This document shows positions 23,250-30,370 of a stretch of DNA of 33,908 nucleotides, in pieces. The notes beneath the pieces are model-generated. The model was not told the origin of the DNA and did no database searches. It was given only the letters and a program-made list of their open reading frames with translations. The DNA comes from a virus. Numbering within the stretch: position 1 is the first letter of the stretch; every line of letters begins with the position of its first letter. A program made the position numbers and the translations under genes. The stretch lies in the IMG/VR virus record IMGVR_UViG_3300047312_000118, positions 1 to 33,908 of that record. One strand, given 5' to 3'.

Positions 23250-24883
23250 GCATGCTGCCGGTACAGACGAGCCTCGCGATCCACGGGGCGAGCGTGCCCG
23301 GGAGCATCACGCTCGGCGCGGCGCCGACAGTCGGCAATCTCCTCATCGCCTTCGTCGGCTGTGCGATCGGTTTTAGCAGCATCACCATCGGAAGCGGCTG
23401 GACGCTGTTTCAATATGTCATGGACGTGAACGCTCAGACCGTCATGACTGCGATGTATCGTTATGTGCAGGCCGGCGACACGGCCGCGCTTCCGGCCTTC
23501 TGGACAGCCGGTTCGACCTACTGGACGCACGATGTTTACGAGGTGCCTAACGTCTCTGGAACGTGGGCTAATGACTTCCTCTGTGCTATCCCGATGTGTG
23601 ATTCGCTAACGACGGCGAACCTCCCTCCGTTCCCAGTCATCGCCAATGGCCTGGCGATCACCAGCGTGGCGCGCTATGACGGCAGCGCGAACTGGTCCAT
23701 CTCCGGCTCATGGACGCTCGACAACACGGCGAACAACGCCGGCAATTATGGATCGGCGGGCGGCGCGAGCCGCGTCATTTCGAGCGGGCAGACGATAGAC
23801 GGCGCCTGGTCCGGAGGCGGCACATCTTCGCCTTTCGGCGGCCTCATGGTTATGCTAACTACGAGTCAACCATCTGGCGGCGTTTATCCTCGCAACGTGT
23901 TTCAATCAAGCGGCTCCGGCATTCCGGGAAGCGTAACCGTTCCGTGGGTGCCGAAGGTTGGCTCGCTCCTCCTGGCTTATCTGTACTGGTCGAACGGTTC
24001 GGCAACTAACCCGACCGTCAACACTAGCAAGTGGACAGATCAGGCCGACGCGACACTCACGACGAAGGCTCAGCTCCTGCTATACAGGTATGTGCAGATC
24101 GGAGATACGTCCGCTCTGCCGGCGCTCGCAACGGCAGGGAGTAGCAACTGGGCTGTTATATTTGTTGAGCTGGTAGGCGGCAGTGGTACGTTCGGCAGCG
24201 ATCACGTCTCCGACAAGGTAGGTGCCCAGGCGAACGGTGCGACGCTCACATCCACCGCCGATACCACGACGGCCAACAATCAGTTTGGGTTGCTATCATT
24301 CGGGAACTACGATGGCAACGGACTGATGAGTACCACCGGGTTCTCCGGTTACCTGGACTCATACTACAACTTCGGCAACTACGGCTCGTACTTCGTCGCC
24401 TTCAAGTTCTTCCCGACCTCCGGCAGCACCGTCCAGGGGACGATGACGCCGAACAATAGCAGTGAGCCTCAATCTTACATTCAATCCATCTTCAACCAGG
24501 GCGCCGGCGAGACGCTCGGAACTGTCGCGCAGACGCTTTTCAAGATCAGCCAGGCGGCAGTGGGCGCAGATGTTCAATATGATGGGACGGTCCACCAGAC
24601 GCTCGGCCTTCTGAAGCAGTCTGCTGTCGGCAATGTCGCACAGACTGAGGGCCACGTATCGCAGATGCTGTTCCGTGTCACGCAGGCCCTCGTCGGTGGA
24701 GATGTGGCCTATGATGGCGTGATCCGGCAAACATTGTTCAAGATCAGCCAGCGGGCAGAGGCTACTGGCGATGTCATCGGGACCTCAACTCAGGTTCTGT
24801 TCAAGGTATCAATGTCCGTGCGGGGAATCGTACCAAAGCCCGCCGGAACCGGCAACAGGTACGTGGTAGGCTCTGGAATATGA
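23246..24883 (+). CDS. Tail fibre-like protein with duplicated domain and C-terminal repeats
   Basis: A 545-residue protein beginning at ATG 23246, which overlaps the tip protein stop (ATGA). Two beta-rich domains of about 209 residues are duplicated: 'VGNLLIAFV' (29-37) and 'YRYVQAGDTAALPAF' (71-85) correspond to 'VGSLLLAYL' (238-246) and 'YRYVQIGDTSALPAL' (280-294). Residues 425-527 hold 22-residue repeats. No coiled coil, enzyme motif or chaperone tail was seen. Lower GC than the head genes and its position after the tip protein suggest a receptor-binding or fibre role, but the family is not identified. Confidence 0.75.
   Translation: MSMLPVQTSLAIHGASVPGSITLGAAPTVGNLLIAFVGCAIGFSSITIGSGWTLFQYVMDVNAQTVMTAMYRYVQAGDTAALPAFWTAGSTYWTHDVYEVPNVSGTWANDFLCAIPMCDSLTTANLPPFPVIANGLAITSVARYDGSANWSISGSWTLDNTANNAGNYGSAGGASRVISSGQTIDGAWSGGGTSSPFGGLMVMLTTSQPSGGVYPRNVFQSSGSGIPGSVTVPWVPKVGSLLLAYLYWSNGSATNPTVNTSKWTDQADATLTTKAQLLLYRYVQIGDTSALPALATAGSSNWAVIFVELVGGSGTFGSDHVSDKVGAQANGATLTSTADTTTANNQFGLLSFGNYDGNGLMSTTGFSGYLDSYYNFGNYGSYFVAFKFFPTSGSTVQGTMTPNNSSEPQSYIQSIFNQGAGETLGTVAQTLFKISQAAVGADVQYDGTVHQTLGLLKQSAVGNVAQTEGHVSQMLFRVTQALVGGDVAYDGVIRQTLFKISQRAEATGDVIGTSTQVLFKVSMSVRGIVPKPAGTGNRYVVGSGI
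24518..24826 (+). repeat. 66-bp tandem coding repeat (22 residues, about 4.7 copies)
   Basis: Near the end of the preceding tail gene, 22-codon units repeat: they begin 'GTVAQTLFKISQAAVG', 'GTVHQTLGLLKQSAVG', 'GHVSQMLFRVTQALVG', 'GVIRQTLFKISQRAEA', and a partial 'TSTQVLFKVSMSVRG'. The shared pattern is x-x-Q-x-L-F-K-I-x-Q. It recalls the S-Q-L pattern of the repeats at 18155-18394. Confidence 0.9.
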
Positions 24884-24902
24884 GCCAGAAGGAGAACTGA
24901 CA

Positions 24903-25352
24903 ATGGCTACAAATCCAATGATTTCCATGGGCTCTGCGCAGGCAGGGCTGGACGCTATCCTAGCGAAGTTGAACGTCGGCGGCGCAGGATCAATCAAGAT
25001 ATTCACGGGCTCCATGCCCGTGACCTGTGAAACAGCCGATACCGGCACGCTCCTCTCGTCTGGGATGAACCTCTCCTCGACCGCCTTTGCGGCATCCACC
25101 GACAACGGTGACGGGACCGCCAAGGCAATGGCCAACGCAATCTCCACCGACACGAACGCGGCTGGAACAGGGACCGCTGGCTATTTCCGGGCGTATCCGC
25201 ATACTCCCACCACGACGAATGCGGTGATCCAGGGCACAGTCGGCACATCCTCTGCCGATATGATCTTGAACTCCACAAGTATCGTGGCCGGTGGCGAGGT
25301 GTCCATCACAAGCTGGACCGTGCAGCTTCCAGACGGCTCAGGTGCAGATTAG
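24903..25352 (+). CDS. Unknown small structural-like protein
   Basis: A 149-residue protein of unknown function with a strong ribosome site (AAGGAG) about 9 nt before the ATG. It is rich in Ala, Thr, Ser and Gly, with 'GSIKIFTGSMP' and a closing 'VAGGEVSITSWTVQLP', typical of beta-structured phage virion proteins. It has no signal peptide or membrane helix. It lies between the fibre-like gene and the lysis region and is most likely a tail-associated protein. Confidence 0.7.
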   Translation: MATNPMISMGSAQAGLDAILAKLNVGGAGSIKIFTGSMPVTCETADTGTLLSSGMNLSSTAFAASTDNGDGTAKAMANAISTDTNAAGTGTAGYFRAYPHTPTTTNAVIQGTVGTSSADMILNSTSIVAGGEVSITSWTVQLPDGSGAD

Positions 25353-25394
25353 TGGCAGCGCGTCTGATAGTATAACTGGAGAGGGACCTAACAA

Positions 25395-26018
25395 ATGGCA
25401 CAGAAGTCCATCACCAGGGGGCCGCGCGTAATGGCCAGCAAGACGCAACTTGAGATAGCAGCCCAGCTCGGTGGGATCAACGAGGCGCTGAAGCACGGCG
25501 AGCAGGACCGCGAGGAGTTCAAGGCAGAGATACGGGAACTAGCAACGGTGATTACTGGCGTGCGCGAGGAGCTGGCGGGCCTGCGCCAGAACGTCCAGTC
25601 CAGCACCACGGCCATCACCGCGCTGGCCGCGGCCAAGCTGGACGAGCGCGTCAAATTGATTGAAAGCGACTGGGCCAGGTTCAAGCTGGAGGCGATCACC
25701 GAGGACCGCAGCCGCATCGCCGCGATGGAGCAGGACTGGAAGCAGCTCAAGGGCGACGATCCGCGCTCGCCGCGGGAGCGTCTGGACCTCATCGAGGCGA
25801 CGGCGCTGGACTACCAGAACGTCAAGAAGGCCGTCCTGAAGTACGTTCTGCTCGGGCTGGTCGCCTCCACCATCTCCGGCGGCCTCGGCTACGGCATCGC
25901 CAACGTCGTCGCCTCGGCAATGGGCGTCGGCCTGATCGGCAGGCCAGGAACTACCGTCAACGTGGAGCCGGTGGTGCCGGCGCCCCTCCCGCAGCTGAAG
26001 TCACCACCTGGCAAGTAG
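25395..26018 (+). CDS. Membrane-anchored coiled-coil protein (possible lysis accessory)
   Basis: A 207-residue protein with a GGAGAGGG site before ATG 25395; ATG 25431 is a later option. Residues about 16-118 are strongly charged and helical, probably a coiled coil. A hydrophobic stretch at about 147-182 ('VLKYVLLGLVASTISGGLGY') looks membrane-spanning, and the tail is Pro-rich. The order coiled coil then membrane helix recalls XhlA-type haemolysin proteins that work with phage holins, though XhlA is much shorter. It is the first gene of the lysis region, which supports but does not prove that role. Confidence 0.65.
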   Translation: MAQKSITRGPRVMASKTQLEIAAQLGGINEALKHGEQDREEFKAEIRELATVITGVREELAGLRQNVQSSTTAITALAAAKLDERVKLIESDWARFKLEAITEDRSRIAAMEQDWKQLKGDDPRSPRERLDLIEATALDYQNVKKAVLKYVLLGLVASTISGGLGYGIANVVASAMGVGLIGRPGTTVNVEPVVPAPLPQLKSPPGK

Positions 26019-26029
26019 AGGAGAAGAAC

Positions 26030-26185
26030 ATGCTTGGAACCATTCTCATCATCGTGCTCGTCCTGCTTCTGATCGGCGCGCTTCCGACGTGGCCGCACAG
26101 TCAGGGTTGGGGTCCATACCCGAGTAGCCTGCTCACGGCCATGATCGTCATCGTCGTGATCCTTCTGCTGCTTGGACGGATTTGA
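26030..26185 (+). CDS. DUF3309 small membrane protein
   Basis: A 51-residue protein, easily missed because it is short. GAGGAG lies 6 nt before the ATG at 26030. The sequence is a typical DUF3309 protein: an N-terminal hydrophobic helix 'MLGTILIIVLVLLLIG', the family hallmark 'ALPTWPHSQGWG', then a second hydrophobic stretch ending 'LLLLGRI'. DUF3309 proteins are short, of unknown function, and known mostly from proteobacteria, which bears on the host. Sitting among lysis genes, a two-helix protein of this size could act as a holin or membrane accessory (inference). Confidence 0.88.
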   Translation: MLGTILIIVLVLLLIGALPTWPHSQGWGPYPSSLLTAMIVIVVILLLLGRI

Positions 26186-26361
26186 GCGAGTACGGCGAGT
26201 GGTGCGAGCGGAAGGGCGTGGAGCACGGTCACTGTCCCGATGGGTGCGACCATCCGCAGCCGGCGCTCGGCGATGACGGCGAGGCCTACTGCATGGTCTG
26301 CTGGTTCACGGCCAAGAAGATCAGCCGAATGATCCCGTGTACGCCGGAGGTTTGCCGTTGA
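26182..26361 (+). CDS. Small Cys-rich protein, possible zinc finger
   Basis: A 59-residue protein starting at TTG 26182, overlapping the DUF3309 stop by 4 nt (TTGA). It contains seven cysteines: 'WCERKG', 'GHCPDGCDHPQP', 'YCMVCWF' and 'IPCTPEVC'. The pairs CPDGC and CMVC could hold a zinc ion. The composition is not random and the overlaps on both ends are tight, so it is judged real despite the non-ATG start and a weak ribosome site. Function unknown; it is likely coupled to the next gene, which also carries a CxxC pair. Confidence 0.7.
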   Translation: MSEYGEWCERKGVEHGHCPDGCDHPQPALGDDGEAYCMVCWFTAKKISRMIPCTPEVCR

Positions 26362-26831
26362 CCCACTTTCCGCTGAGCCAACTTGAAGCCAAGTTGTACA
26401 AGGTCGTCACCGTCACGACGACGGAGATTGAGCAGGACGACGAGTCCAAGGGGATGTACGTCTTCAGGGACAAGGATGGGGCTAAGTTCCTGTGGAGCCC
26501 GCGCCCCTATAGCTATGAGGACCATCGCGTGCAGACGGTCGCCGAGGCCGATGAAATCATGTTTCTGTGCCCGCTGTGCTTCGCGAGGAACGGCGGCGCC
26601 GTGGACACCCATCAGGTGCTGGTGACGTTCGCCGGCCGCAACATCCCCGAGGAGGCGGGCAGCCGCGACGCCGATGGCAAGCCCTCGCGCTGGACGGCCA
26701 GCGGGACCTCCCTCGACGACCTGGTGCTGACGCCGTCAATCCTCCTTGACGCCAAGCGCAAGGCCGAGGACGGCTGTCACTGGCACGGCTTCGTCGGCTC
26801 CAGTGGAATCCCGCCGGGTCACGCCGGCTAA
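26358..26831 (+). CDS. DUF6527-like putative metal-binding protein
   Basis: A 157-residue protein. TTG 26358 is preferred because GGAGG lies 7 nt upstream and the TTGA overlap repeats the arrangement of the previous gene; GTG 26337 is the longer option. Landmarks are 'MFLCPLCFARNGG' with a CxxC pair near 70, 'HQVLVTFAGRN', 'RWTASGTSLDDLVLTPSILL' and a closing 'GCHWHGFVGSSG'. The CxxC plus late Cys/His resembles DUF6527-type phage proteins of unknown function. It directly precedes the endolysin. Confidence 0.75.
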   Translation: MTHFPLSQLEAKLYKVVTVTTTEIEQDDESKGMYVFRDKDGAKFLWSPRPYSYEDHRVQTVAEADEIMFLCPLCFARNGGAVDTHQVLVTFAGRNIPEEAGSRDADGKPSRWTASGTSLDDLVLTPSILLDAKRKAEDGCHWHGFVGSSGIPPGHAG

Positions 26832-26850
26832 CCCAGCAAGGAACGCTCCC

Positions 26851-27363
26851 ATGCCCATCTTCGGCCTCGCCGCCTTTCAGCTCGCCGTCCCGATCATCCT
26901 GGACGTGGAGGGACGGCTCAATGATCATCCCACCACGGACCCCGACGGGGGCGTCACCAACTTCGGGATCAGCCAGAAGCAGAACCCGGACGTGGACGTG
27001 CCCCACCTCACGCGCGCCACCGCGCTCACCATCTATGAGGTGAAATACTGGCGCCCGTGCGGCGCCGACTCCACCCCCTGGCCCCTGTGCGCCGTTCTGT
27101 TTGACGCGGCGGTGAACCAGGGGGTAGGGGAGGCGATCGTGCTGGCGCAGCGCGCCTGCAAGCTCCGGGAGGACGGGGTGCTCGGTCCGGTGACGCTGGC
27201 CGCCCTTCTGGCCGGGGAGCCGTGGGACCTGGCCGCGCGGCTGGCGTCTGTTCGGCTTCGGGCGTACCTGCTAGACCGGGAGTTCCAGCAGGACGGCGCC
27301 GGGTGGTTCTACCGCGTGGCGCGCGTCCTCCTAGCCGCCGGCCACGCGGCCGGCTCAACCTGA
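26851..27363 (+). CDS. Endolysin, GH108-type lysozyme
   Basis: A 170-residue enzyme that cleaves the glycan strands of peptidoglycan. ATG 26851 has AAGGAA about 8 nt upstream. The catalytic motif is at residues 19-35: E20 in 'VEGRLNDHP' then 'DPDGGVTNFGIS'. Most GH108 proteins read E-G-G; here the second glycine is arginine. 'FDAAVNQG' (84-91) and the C-terminal 'LREDGVLGPVTLAALL' peptidoglycan-binding-like part match the family, and length is normal. There is no signal peptide, so it needs the holin for release. Holin and lipoprotein genes follow. Confidence 0.92.
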   Translation: MPIFGLAAFQLAVPIILDVEGRLNDHPTTDPDGGVTNFGISQKQNPDVDVPHLTRATALTIYEVKYWRPCGADSTPWPLCAVLFDAAVNQGVGEAIVLAQRACKLREDGVLGPVTLAALLAGEPWDLAARLASVRLRAYLLDREFQQDGAGWFYRVARVLLAAGHAAGST

Positions 27364-27377
27364 AGGGGTCATTGGTA

Positions 27378-27590
27378 ATGAGCAGCAACAGCCCATCATC
27401 TCCTGTAACGTCCATTGGCATGAGCGTGGTCCGCTCGGGCGTCAAGCTCGGTGGCGCGTGGCTCGTGCATCACGGCTTTCAGACGCAGTCGCAGGCTACC
27501 TTCTGGAGCGGCTTTGCGGTGGTCGCCGTGGGCGTTCTCTGGTCCGCGTGGACCGCGTATCGGAAGCAGCATCAGATTCTCGGCCACTGA
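27378..27590 (+). CDS. Holin-like protein (Pam3 gp28-type)
   Basis: A 70-residue protein starting at ATG 27378 with GAAGGGG upstream. It has one weakly hydrophobic segment ('SGVKLGGAWLVHHGF', about 19-33) and a stronger helix ('FWSGFAVVAVGVLWSAW', about 41-57), then a basic tail. This pattern matches the small Pam3 gp28-type phage holins. Holins open the inner membrane to let the endolysin out. The call is strengthened by its position 14 nt after the endolysin gene. Confidence 0.78.
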   Translation: MSSNSPSSPVTSIGMSVVRSGVKLGGAWLVHHGFQTQSQATFWSGFAVVAVGVLWSAWTAYRKQHQILGH

Positions 27591-27656
27591 AGAAGGGGCG
27601 AGAGCCGGGGCGGCCCTCCCGTGCCACGGGTCAAACTGTAGAGGAGTGTCACAGCT

Positions 27657-28097
27657 ATGAGAACCTTCAGAACCTTGTTTGTGGCCGGCGCGCTGGCGGC
27701 CGGCCTGGCGCTGGCCGGGTGTCAGTCCGGGGGCGCCGGCGGAGGCATCACGATCGGAGGGCCGGGCACGGTGGAGGGAGACGCGGTCTCCTTCACGCTG
27801 AGCGACATGGCCAAGGTGGACGCGATCGCCGAGGCCAACCCGACGGGGGAGCTGGCGCCGCAGATCATCCAGTGCTACCCGGCGGCCAAGGCGTGGCTGC
27901 TCAGCCTTCCCGGCGCGTCCGCCGGCATTCAGGTCTCCGGCCTGCTGAGCTTCGCCTACAACGGCCTGCTGGTGGTCAACACCGTGCAGCAGGGCATCCC
28001 GGACGGCGTCTACAACGCGTGCGGGCCGCTCTACTTCAAGGCGCACACCAAGTTCCTGGCCGTCCTCGCCAGGGGCGCGGCCATCCTGCACCCCTGA
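27657..28097 (+). CDS. Putative lipoprotein, lysis region
   Basis: A 146-residue protein with a clear lipoprotein signal peptide: basic start 'MRTFRT', a hydrophobic core and lipobox 'LALAGC' with Cys22 as the lipid site. GAGGAG precedes the ATG. The mature part is Gly-rich at first ('QSGGAGGGITIGG'), then helical, with no enzyme motif. As the last gene of the lysis cassette it could be an outer-membrane spanin, but it is larger and less Pro-rich than most spanins and no inner-membrane partner was identified. It might instead alter the host surface. Confidence 0.78.
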   Translation: MRTFRTLFVAGALAAGLALAGCQSGGAGGGITIGGPGTVEGDAVSFTLSDMAKVDAIAEANPTGELAPQIIQCYPAAKAWLLSLPGASAGIQVSGLLSFAYNGLLVVNTVQQGIPDGVYNACGPLYFKAHTKFLAVLARGAAILHP

Positions 28098-28124
28098 AGC
28101 GCGAACGCGCGCAGGGACGACAAC

Positions 28125-28161
28125 GGCCGGCGCGAGGAACGATCCCACGCGCCGGCCTTTT
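28125..28161 (+). terminator. Rho-independent terminator after lysis cassette
   Basis: GGCCGGCGCG at 28125-28134 pairs perfectly over ten bases with CGCGCCGGCC at 28148-28157 across a 13-base loop. It is followed by TTTTCATTT on the + strand. This is the strongest terminator in the window and separates the structural-lysis operon from the patatin gene. Confidence 0.88.
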
Positions 28162-28184
28162 CATTTGTGGAAAGGGCTGGGATC

Positions 28185-29147
28185 ATGAAACGGTACATTC
28201 TCACGATTGACGGCGGCGGGATTCGCGGGCTTCTCCCGGCGATGCTGCTGCAGCAGGTGGAGATTCGCCTGAACGCTACGCTTCGCAAGCGGTTCTCCAT
28301 GATCGCCGGGACCTCCACCGGCGGCATCCTGGCCTGCGGGCTCTACGCCGGCGTCTACACCGGCAAGCTCGTTGACCTCTACGACGAGCGCGGGCCGGCG
28401 ATCTTTCAAAGATCGCTCCTTCGTAGCTTCATGACCGGGTTCGGGCTGTGGGCGCCGCGCTACTCGGCCGCCAGCCTGGAGCGGGAGCTGCTCCAGGTTC
28501 TTGGCCCGATGCTGCTGGGAACCCTCAGCCCGACGGAGCTGCTGGTGCCCACCTACTGCGTCCGGCTCCCCACGTGCGAGGACACGGACGGCGACGGGGT
28601 GGTGGAGGGCCGGGCCACGCTGTTCTTCAAGTCATGGGAGGCGCGGACGGACCCGGCGCTGAACTTCATGCTCAGGGACGTGGCCCGCGCCACCAGTGCG
28701 GCGCCAGTCTACTTCCCGGCCGCCGAGATTCGCAACCTCAAGGGCGAGCCCTTCCTCTGCGTGGACGGCGGGACCTACGCCAACAACCCGGCGATGGACG
28801 CCGCGGCGGACGCGCGCCGGCTGTGGCCGGACGACGAGCTGGTGGTGATCAGTCTCGGCACCGGCTCGCTGATCAAGGCCGTGCCGGGTTCCGGGAACTG
28901 GGGCGCCGCGCAGTGGCTCCCCACGATCAGCAACGTCTTCATTGACGGCGCGGCGGACGTGGTCAGCTACCAGATGACCCACGTCGCCAAGCTGGACCCC
29001 CGGGTGACCTTTCTTCGCTGCGAGACGGCGATCACCGGCGCGTCGGAGCAGATGGACGCGACCGGGCCGGCCGACATGGCTCAGCTTCGTCTTCTGGCCG
29101 GGAGGTACGTCAATGCGCACCTCCCGCGGGTGCTGGCCCTGTTCTAG
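28185..29147 (+). CDS. Patatin-like phospholipase
   Basis: A 320-residue putative lipid acyl hydrolase. All key patatin parts are visible: the oxyanion 'DGGGIRG' at 9-15, the nucleophile elbow 'GTSTGG' at 42-47 with Ser44, and the second catalytic residue in 'DGGTYANNP' with Asp194. Length matches small bacterial patatins and CapV-type effectors. ATG 28185 follows AAAGGG by 8 nt. There is no signal peptide or membrane helix, so it should act from the cytoplasm. An odd acidic 'CEDTDGDGVVEG' loop lies at 131-142. It lies just after a strong terminator. No cyclase or sensor gene of a CBASS system accompanies it. Confidence 0.9.
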   Translation: MKRYILTIDGGGIRGLLPAMLLQQVEIRLNATLRKRFSMIAGTSTGGILACGLYAGVYTGKLVDLYDERGPAIFQRSLLRSFMTGFGLWAPRYSAASLERELLQVLGPMLLGTLSPTELLVPTYCVRLPTCEDTDGDGVVEGRATLFFKSWEARTDPALNFMLRDVARATSAAPVYFPAAEIRNLKGEPFLCVDGGTYANNPAMDAAADARRLWPDDELVVISLGTGSLIKAVPGSGNWGAAQWLPTISNVFIDGAADVVSYQMTHVAKLDPRVTFLRCETAITGASEQMDATGPADMAQLRLLAGRYVNAHLPRVLALF

Positions 29148-29170
29148 TTCGCCTCCGCCGGGAGCGGAAC
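29147..29170. terminator. Weak hairpin between convergent operons
   Basis: GTTC (29147-29150) pairs with GAAC (29167-29170), and CTCC (29153-29156) with GGAG (29161-29164), around a four-base loop with a two-base internal mismatch. It lies exactly between two convergent stop codons about 30 nt apart, where a bidirectional terminator would be useful. There is no good T-run on either side. Confidence 0.3.
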
Positions 29171-29176
29171 CATTAT

Positions 29177-29422
29177 CTAGTCGATGCGCTCGAAGATCAT
29201 GAGCGCCTTGAGGGGCGCCCCCACTAGGGCCGAGGGCTTCAGGGGAATGGCCGTGTGGAGGCGGAAGCCGGCGGGCGGCTCAAAGTCGGCGATGTGCACC
29301 ATCGTGTCGGTGACGTTCGCGTCCGGCGGTATCTTGGCGGTCACGATCTGGTAGCGGGCCTTCATGACTACCACGTGGCCGCGCTTGGCCTCGGCGGCCG
29401 TTTCATTGTCCTGAGTGCTCAT
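29177..29422 (-). CDS. Unknown small protein
   Basis: An 81-residue protein of unknown function, the last gene of the leftward operon. A GGAGA site lies before its ATG. It has a hydrophilic start and then a probable small beta-rich fold ('VVVMKARYQIVTAKIPPD', 'VHIADFEPPAGF', 'LKALMIFERID'). There are no cysteines or membrane segment. Confidence 0.65.
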   Translation of the reverse strand: MSTQDNETAAEAKRGHVVVMKARYQIVTAKIPPDANVTDTMVHIADFEPPAGFRLHTAIPLKPSALVGAPLKALMIFERID

Positions 29423-29440
29423 GTTTTCTCCGTGTGGGGA

Positions 29441-29635
29441 TCAGATGAGGGCGTGGCGCTCGGCAATCCACTCCAGCAGCGTCACGTCGGCTATCATGGG
29501 AGGACCCTCGTCGACGAGCCGAAAGCCGCCGAGGTCCTTCTTGACTAGGTTGGTCCGGCTGTCCGGGTTGTTGTCCAGCGAGACGTGGACCTGCGTGCCG
29601 TCGTCCAGCCAGACGTAGAGCCGGAGCGTGATCAT
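29441..29635 (-). CDS. Unknown small protein
   Basis: A 64-residue protein of unknown function. ATG at 29635 is preferred because it follows the upstream gene's stop by 4 nt with a GGTGGT stretch before it; an earlier ATG at 29650 would lie inside that gene. It contains 'ITLRLYVWLDDGTQVHVSLD' and 'DVTLLEWIAERHALI', a likely beta-hairpin followed by a helix. Confidence 0.6.
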   Translation of the reverse strand: MITLRLYVWLDDGTQVHVSLDNNPDSRTNLVKKDLGGFRLVDEGPPMIADVTLLEWIAERHALI

Positions 29636-29639
29636 GTGC

Positions 29640-30023
29640 TTACCACCCATGGGAGGCCATCGTCATGAGAACCACGATGCCGGCCAGCGTCAGGACGCCG
29701 ACGACCCCGGCGGCGAGGCGTTCCCGCCAGCGCGGGTTCCCGGCGATCGGGGGCGGGGGTTCGGCCGTCACCATCAGGTCGTGCGGGTGCGGCCAGTGGC
29801 TCTTGAGGTAGGAGCCGTTCGGCTCCCAAGTTGAGAAAATGCAGTGGGGCGTAAAGCGCCCGACGATCCCGGTGGGGAGAACCTCAATCACGCGAACGGA
29901 GTGACCGTCCCGCGTGCGCACCACGTCCTCGGGCGCCAGCTTGCGCCAGCTTCCCGTCACCACTACTCCCAGGATCGCGGACGGCGTGTCCGGGAGCGCC
30001 TCGTAGTTGAACAAGTCGGTCAT
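29640..30023 (-). CDS. Unknown protein with C-terminal membrane helix
   Basis: A 127-residue protein of unknown function with AAGGGA 7 nt before its ATG. The N-terminal part is soluble and partly beta ('DVVRTRDGHSVRVIEVLP'); 'HPHDLMVTAEPPPPIAG' is a Pro-rich linker. A hydrophobic helix ('LAAGVVGVLTLAGIVVLMTM', about 103-122) ends the protein, making it a likely tail-anchored membrane protein with its main domain in the cytoplasm. It overlaps the upstream gene by 4 nt. Confidence 0.7.
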   Translation of the reverse strand: MTDLFNYEALPDTPSAILGVVVTGSWRKLAPEDVVRTRDGHSVRVIEVLPTGIVGRFTPHCIFSTWEPNGSYLKSHWPHPHDLMVTAEPPPPIAGNPRWRERLAAGVVGVLTLAGIVVLMTMASHGW

Positions 30024-30370
30024 AGCTTAATCCCTTCCAGGTGGTGACGATCGCCGCAGTGCGGACACTGGCAGACAACCATTAAGGACTGGCTGACGGC
30101 CTCGCCATCCTCCTCCGGCTCGTCGTCGGGGTCGCCGTCCAGCTCGTCCAGCAGGCGGACGTAGGGCGCCGCGTCCTCGTGGTAGCCGGCGGCGATCATC
30201 TCCTCCACCAGCGCCTCCAGCTGGAGCCGCAGCGCGATCACCTCGGCCGCGTGGCTGGCCCGCGCGCTGGAGAAGGGGCCGGTGATCATCCTCCGGCCGG
30301 CGAAGGGGAACGACACCCACCACCCGGGCAGCCCCGTGACCTGGATGGTCTCAGTCTCGTAGTCGCTCAT
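30020..30370 (-). CDS. Unknown protein with C-terminal Cys/His motif
   Basis: A 116-residue protein of unknown function, overlapping both neighbours by 4 nt. The middle is a charged helix ('EVIALRLQLEALVEEMIAAG') and an acidic stretch ('DELDGDPDDEPEEDGE'). The end has 'VCQCPHCGDRHHLEG', with three cysteines and two histidines, which could bind zinc. It immediately follows the TOPRIM protein gene and is likely co-translated with it. Confidence 0.7.
   Translation of the reverse strand: MSDYETETIQVTGLPGWWVSFPFAGRRMITGPFSSARASHAAEVIALRLQLEALVEEMIAAGYHEDAAPYVRLLDELDGDPDDEPEEDGEAVSQSLMVVCQCPHCGDRHHLEGIKL

Noticed and set aside
20535-24883. Diversity-generating retroelement acting on tail genes
   Set aside because: No reverse transcriptase gene or template/variable repeat pair was found in the window.
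25349-25376. Possible promoter before the lysis region (TATAAC at 25371)
   Set aside because: The matching -35 element is poor (TTAGTG at 16 nt), so it is not distinguishable from chance.
28185-29147. A CBASS anti-phage operon containing the patatin
   Set aside because: CBASS needs a nucleotide cyclase next to the effector; the neighbours are a lysis cassette and convergent phage genes.
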